NCBI GenBank assembly: GCA_030544235.1
Contig: CM060478.1
Coordinates: 21,929,727 to 21,993,726 of the forward strand
Reading direction: 5' to 3'
Length of the DNA: 64,000 nt
DNA from: Lepturacanthus savala
Lineage: Eukaryota > Chordata > Actinopteri > Scombriformes > Trichiuridae
How positions within the stretch are numbered: position 1 is the first letter of the stretch; every line of letters starts with the position of its first letter. The notes below the pieces were generated by a model, which saw nothing but the letters and a program-made list of their open reading frames with translations, was not told where the DNA came from and did not search any database. The translations under genes and the position numbers were made by a program. This document shows positions 60,195 to 64,000 of this stretch, in pieces.

Positions 60195-60530
60195 ACAGGG
60201 GTTGTTCCCTCACAGTAAGGTCGCGGGTTCAAGACCTTGGTCTGGGACCTTTCTGTGTGGAGTTTCATGTTCTCTCTGTGTCTGTGTGGGTTTTCTCCAG
60301 GTTCTCCAGCTTCCTCCCACAGTCCAAAACATGGTGAGGTTAATTGGAGACTCTAAAATGCCCATAGTTGTGAGTGTGTGAGTGAATGGTGTGTGTGCCC
60401 CACGATAAGCTGGTGACTATCTGGGGTGTATCCCTGCCTCTCACCTGTAATGCGCTGGGTTAGGCTCCAGCAGACCCCTGTGATCCTAATGAGGAATAAG
60501 CAGGTATAGAAGATGAATAAATGAATGAAT
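60195..60530 (+). mobile_element. V-SINE (DANA/Mermaid-type), 5' truncated
   Basis: Same family and orientation as the copy at 58640: B box GGTTCAAGACC, core CTTTCTGTGTGGAGTTTCAT, CCTCCCACAGTCCAAAACAT, and a GAATAAATGAATGAATGAAT-type tail. The A box is missing, replaced by TTGTTCCCTCACAGTAAGG. Confidence 0.85.
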
Positions 60531-60810
60531 GAATTTTACATGAACTATTTTTACATTGTTGTATTGCTAATTTGACTGTAGTAAAACATCTTCTTTCACC
60601 ACTGGTGAATTTCTATAATATAGAAACATTATAATCCTTGCTTCCCACTTCCACCTTCAAGTTGTTGAAGGTACTATGGCCCAGGGTTGCTCTTATTACA
60701 TACACTGTATCTTTATAACAGGAAAAGATCGATATGTACGTGTCTCACAGTATCAGTCGATCAAAAATACAAATAATAAATGAATTTAAGGCATCAGAAC
60801 GCTTATATAG

Positions 60811-60844
60811 TACACACACACACACACACACACGCACACACACT

Positions 60845-60889
<45 letters not shown>
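60811..60889. repeat. compound CA microsatellite
   Basis: CA units interrupted by CACGCACACACACTCGCGCG, just upstream of the plus-strand promoter. Confidence 0.9.
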
Positions 60890-60891
<2 letters not shown>

Positions 60892-60954
60892 ACGCACTTG
60901 ATTTCTACTGTTTACACTTTACAGTATGTCAGGGAGAGAGATTTGACTGACTCA

Positions 60955-61242
60955 TCCTTTGACCAATCCTCTCTTATCATCGAATCAGCGGTCGTCCAAT
61001 CAGAGAACAGAACAGCAGTGTAACCCCGCCCCTAAATTGGAGGTTGAAAAACAACGTCATCAGCCTTATACATTTAACTTAGCTTTAGCCGAAATGAGCT
61101 AGGTGTACAAATCATAGATATATGTCACCGAAATTTATGTCCTTTTTTTCTTATTAACCGACAGTCAACGCTTATATATTTGGCGATACGTGGGCACACG
61201 GTGCCAAACATGTATATAAAAGCTTCATACCGATGCAGAGAC
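60955..61242 (+). promoter_or_regulatory. promoter of a plus-strand gene (ppm1b by synteny)
   Basis: Two CCAAT boxes 33 bp apart (60963-60967 and 60996-61000), a GC box CCCCGCCCC (61024-61032), an inverted CCAAT (ATTGG, 61036-61040), an ACGTCA CRE half-site (61054-61059) and a TATATAAA box (61213-61220). The region follows a CA microsatellite and precedes a 5' splice site at 61447. The motif set and order indicate plus-strand transcription. The gene name rests only on human LRPPRC-PPM1B adjacency. Confidence 0.6.
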
Positions 61243-61446
61243 ATGCTGAAAGGAGAACTGTTCGTGTGAAAATGCTGGCTAGCTTAATCAATGCTAGCTA
61301 ACGAGCAAGGGGCCGAGAAACATTAAGAGAGCTGAACCCTGTCACAACAAGCCCGGGGAAGCTGCTGCTGAAAAGTGCCGCTGAAGCCCAGGAAGAACAA
61401 GAACAAGAAGAAGACGAGTGATAGAGACAGTTTCTTCTCCTATAAA
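61243..61446 (+). other. non-coding first exon (5' UTR) of the downstream plus-strand gene
   Basis: About 30 bp after the TATA box the sequence runs without a long reading frame to TATAAA followed by donor GTAAGT at 61447. It holds two short upstream ORFs: 61243-61269 (9 codons with stop) and 61272-61301 (10 codons with stop). The coding exons would lie beyond 64000. Human PPM1B also has a non-coding first exon, which is compatible but not proof. The 5' boundary is a guess from the TATA position. Confidence 0.5.
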
Positions 61447-64000
61447 GTAAGTTATACACATCTTGCTCGTTTTAACATTAGCTTTGATAAGTGTGAACTT
61501 CGCTAGCTGGTTAGATAGCTGCATAAAGTGGCCTGGAATCAGTGAGTGATTCATCTGACACGAGCTCACGTTAATTATGGATCAAAGTGTAGTTTTATGT
61601 ATCGTGGTGGTGATAATGATGATATTTATTGGATCTGCTGATGCCGGGTCCCACTGACGTTGTTTTCCTATATTATCCTTTGGCATTAATCTATAATCAG
61701 GGTTCCTACGCAGTATGGAAAATGGGTAGTTTAATAATTTTCAGGTTTAGATAAGTGTGGAACAAATGTGTTTTTAGACTACTGCCCCTTTTCTGTAAAG
61801 AACAAAATCCAGAATGTCTAAAAATTAATTGATCAGCAGAGTTAAATGAGAGTAAATAAGCAGATTACGAGGAATTGGTTAAAAAAGATAACTTAATTAA
61901 CTCTAAATGGAAGTGTCTTGTAAATTATATGTATGAAATGGAAATTTTCAATCCGAAACCAAGTTCATATCTTCGAAGAAAGATGAGAAAAATATTTTAG
62001 CTATAAAACACTTAAATGTTTATTTTGTAATTTTTCTGATAACATGATCACCTCACCTCTGAGTTTATTTGATATGCTTAATTAAATATCTACAGTTAAT
62101 ATATATTAATATTAGATTATTTTATTATTATTACATCTAGTCATTTCCTTTGCCTCTGTACTGTATCTTTTTATTGATGTTTTTTACTTTTATAATCTGT
62201 AATTGTTGTATTGTGAAATGCCTTAAAATACAAACAAAAGAAAAAAATACAAGCAGAGTTTCCAAGAAAATTATAAAAAATTTTCTTAAGCTTGTATAAA
62301 CATTGTATAAACATTTCTTATGTTATGTAGCGATGCATTAGTTGTAATTATCAGCAAAGTAAATGGACTATGTTTTCTGCCCGTTTCTGCCTAAATTGAA
62401 CCTTGATGGCTACTTTTATCATTGTTTCAATAGACAGTGAATAAAAAGATTGCACAGTTGCTGTGAAAATTATATATTCATATATAACTTTTTTAAAACT
62501 GATTTTTTTTTAATAAACGAGACTAAACATAATGGGAAAACAATAATAAATTTTACTTATTTAGTATGTTAAAGGACAATACTCTAATTATTTGTACTCA
62601 GACTTCAATATGACCTGAAAAATATACGAAGAACTATTGAAATAGTCTAGAATCCTGAAATGGAAACTGTGTAGAAACCTTGTATAACTGATTGAATTGA
62701 GTGGGATAACTGGTGGGTGGCATTATAGCAACTTGAAAAATATGTAGCTCATGTCTGTTATTGTGATGTAACATGCTTGCATCCTTCACATTTCAACTAA
62801 AAGAATCCCTGTTTTCATTTTATAAGTTATTTTCTAAGTGTGGTTGTGTATCATAAGTATCCCACCTTGAAAGTGATGGAGATTGAGATGTATTTTTACT
62901 GCAGTACATGAATATTGGCAACAGGTGCGGAGGAGTAGTTGAACAGTTTATTTTGATAGCTGCTTAGAGTAGCCTCTATATTCCCCCTAAATGGGCAAGA
63001 AGACATGTTTTGATGACAACTATTACTTCAATATGCATATGAAAGTAATATTGCAGTAGTTACCATCAATTTATTTACTAAAACTAAGGTTCTTTCAGAT
63101 TTGACATTCATTTGTTGTTTCTCTGAACCTCCAGTAGAGAGAATTAACATGTTTTATTGCCTTGTCGTGGTTAGTTTTATTGGCTTGTTAGTGCGGTGTG
63201 TGGCTGCCAGCAGTTTGTGTGACCGTGTGTTCCAGAAATGGCAGCATCATCAGTGGCATGTGTTTGTGTTGGCACCTTGATGTGAAATCCAGCACTAGCC
63301 ATGCTGTTATAGCTTAGGGTCTATGGGCCCGTCCAAAGGCTTTGTATCTATATACTTTAGGTTATGTCTGCTGACTGAAACTCTTCACATTCACATGTAA
63401 CCTCAGATATAGCATTAACTGGCAGGGCTTCAAAGTGTGAAAAAGTAGAGATAGAAGAATGGTGTGTGAATAGAAAAAGCCTGGGTCAGATGAATTTCCT
63501 GATATCACTGGTTTATACAATATACAAATGCAACTAAACCATCGACTGGTTTTGTGTCTGGTTGCCTGCTTTTTTGCAAAGTTACATAACCCCTAAATAC
63601 TATTGGATACAATAAAGTTCAATTTCATAGACCACAGGCTCTTTAACATGGGATTGGTGAGATACTTTAGGGGGCTGCCAAACTATCGTTTTTGAAGATT
63701 GAAGATATTTTGAAGATTTTTTCATTACAAATTTAAATATGTCTGAAAATACACAAACATGAATCAAACATATTATTTAAGATAAGACCAAAATTAAATA
63801 TATAAGTTTAGTTATTGTATATACATTAATGGGATATATTTACAGTACATGCCACTATAGGTTGCACTACACGGTATTGTATGCAACACAATTTTATACA
63901 ATATCTAATCAGTATGTAATAATATATCCCCTCTATCAGATAAGGGGCCCTTGGCTTGGAAAAGAGTCCCCTGTCATAGACTACAGTAACATAAATCAGG
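61447..64000 (+). other. start of intron 1 of the plus-strand gene
   Basis: AT-rich DNA without coding potential, clear repeats or RNA genes that I can recognise. It begins with the donor GTAAGT and runs off the window. Confidence 0.4.

Larger units (their letters stand above)
45346..60954. other. 15-kb gene-poor intergenic region
   Basis: No convincing exon on either strand. Holds an ACAT-type repeat (45421-45540), a hAT-like relic (45613-45850), a GC-rich patch (46790-47060), a short unassigned ORF (47657-47854, minus), TA and TG tracts (48692-48753, 49093-49160), CA tracts (53078-53133, 53836-53871, 54420-54492, 55398-55434, 57361-57386), a unique GC-richer island (51240-52620), two V-SINEs (58640-58995, 60195-60530), a second hAT-like copy (59740-59997) and CA repeats (60811-60889). 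Confidence 0.6.

Overview
The window is vertebrate nuclear DNA, almost certainly from a teleost (probably percomorph-like) fish. Evidence: multi-exon genes with canonical GT..AG introns, dense CA/TG microsatellites, DANA/Mermaid-type V-SINEs with tRNA-like A and B boxes, several fish-style MITEs, and clear orthologues of vertebrate proteins. Nothing in it is prokaryotic: no operons, CRISPR arrays, rRNA genes or phage.

Layout. (1) About 1-42,000: the 5' two thirds of lrpprc on the minus strand, the mitochondrial leucine-rich PPR RNA-binding protein. I placed 25 consecutive coding exons from the start codon (41940) to exon 25 (6403-6509). They join without a frame break into 935 codons, and every join keeps phase. 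The remaining third of the protein (about 440-460 residues, judged from the human length) lies beyond the low-coordinate edge; 1-6402 is intron. The three largest complete introns (23, 11 and 22) hold MITEs, microsatellites and unique sequence resembling non-coding regulatory DNA. (2) 41,941-43,317: lrpprc promoter (E-box, TCGCGAGA and CRE-like sites), a palindromic MITE, AT-rich DNA and the znhit2 3' end. (3) 43,318-45,300: znhit2, minus strand, one 566-codon coding exon with a HIT zinc finger, plus a probable 5' UTR exon and intron. (4) 45,400-60,900: gene-poor intergenic DNA with simple repeats, hAT-like relics and two V-SINEs. (5) 60,950-61,446: promoter and non-coding first exon of a plus-strand gene whose body lies mostly outside the window. 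Human LRPPRC has PPM1B beside it in the same relative orientation, so ppm1b is the leading guess, by synteny only.

How the genes relate. LRPPRC binds and stabilises mitochondrial mRNAs with SLIRP. ZNHIT2 is an R2TP/U5 snRNP assembly co-factor. Nothing suggests a shared pathway; they are head-to-tail neighbours with separate promoters.

I found no clear new biological system. The most useful unusual signals are: CA-repeats next to four lrpprc 5' splice sites; a LINE reverse-transcriptase fragment lying in frame directly behind exon 7; a spliced upstream ORF that overlaps the znhit2 start; an uninterrupted AC tract of about 165 units; and several homeodomain-site-rich islands in the lrpprc introns that look like developmental enhancers.
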